Source: an uncultured Pseudogracilibacillus sp. (GTDB lineage: Bacteria > Bacillota > Bacilli > Bacillales > Amphibacillaceae). Taken from it: 5,684 nucleotides of DNA. Below, in pieces: positions 5,647-5,684 of this stretch. The notes beneath the pieces were generated by a model, which did not search any database, was not told the DNA's origin, and saw only the letters and a list, made by a program, of their open reading frames with translations. A program made the position numbers and the translations under genes. Where the stretch lies: positions 1-5,684 of the forward strand of contig CALJVC010000032.1 of NCBI GenBank assembly GCA_937974845.1. The letters run 5' to 3'. Within the stretch, counting starts at the first letter, position 1, and every line of letters begins with the position of its first letter.

Positions 5647-5684
5647 TCATGGACACATCTTAGTTAAGTCATTACAATCAATCT
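5631..5684. mobile_element. Possible end of an IS3-family element interrupting hsdS
   Basis: Reading the plus strand outward from hsdS, the sequence starts TGATGCTAGTATAG and reaches GGACAC at 5651-5656. IS3 itself begins TGAT and has GGACAC at the same distance (20 bases). That spacing, and the fact that HsdS homology stops about here, are the only arguments. No inverted partner, target duplication or transposase can be seen because the window ends 28 bases later. Other explanations are a deletion joint or an hsdS inversion boundary. Confidence 0.25.

Overview
The window looks like chromosomal DNA of a low-GC Gram-positive bacterium, most likely a Bacillaceae member. Every gene start has a strong AGGAGG-type ribosome binding site. 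The restriction gene appears to start at TTG. The superoxide dismutase is an exported lipoprotein of the Bacillus kind, with a very acidic linker that would suit a salt- or alkali-tolerant host (inference only). No RNA genes and no CRISPR array are visible.

Left part (1-1006): a minus-strand gene for a Cu/Zn superoxide dismutase lipoprotein (sodC) has all metal ligands present. Just past its stop codon lies an imperfect copy of its own last ~33 bases, including a stop codon at the equivalent place. A divergent promoter region (837-1006) separates sodC from the next gene.

Middle (1007-1692): a small plus-strand gene encodes a stand-alone GIY-YIG-type nuclease domain. It is followed by about 320 bases without genes, lying between two convergent genes. 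That gap holds a perfect 34-bp palindrome whose flanks do not look like a normal intrinsic terminator.

Right part (1693-5684): the 3' end of a type I restriction-modification operon on the minus strand. In transcription order it has the tail of hsdS, then hsdR (intact, 1034 aa), then a YgjP-like (DUF45/M48-type) zinc metallopeptidase two bases behind hsdR. hsdS and hsdR overlap by 8 bases (TTGAGTAA), and the metallopeptidase ribosome site lies inside the end of hsdR, so the three genes look translationally coupled. HsdR would be the ATP-dependent translocase/nuclease that cuts unmethylated DNA. It needs HsdS for target recognition and HsdM for methylation; hsdM is not in the window.

The main oddity is that the hsdS reading frame is recognisable only for its last ~40 codons. 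It then meets an in-frame stop at 5647-5649, and the upstream DNA does not read as HsdS in any frame. The DNA there (from about 5631 outward) has a faint resemblance to an IS3-family end, so hsdS may be cut by a mobile element or a rearrangement just in front of an intact hsdR. This cannot be settled without sequence beyond 5684.
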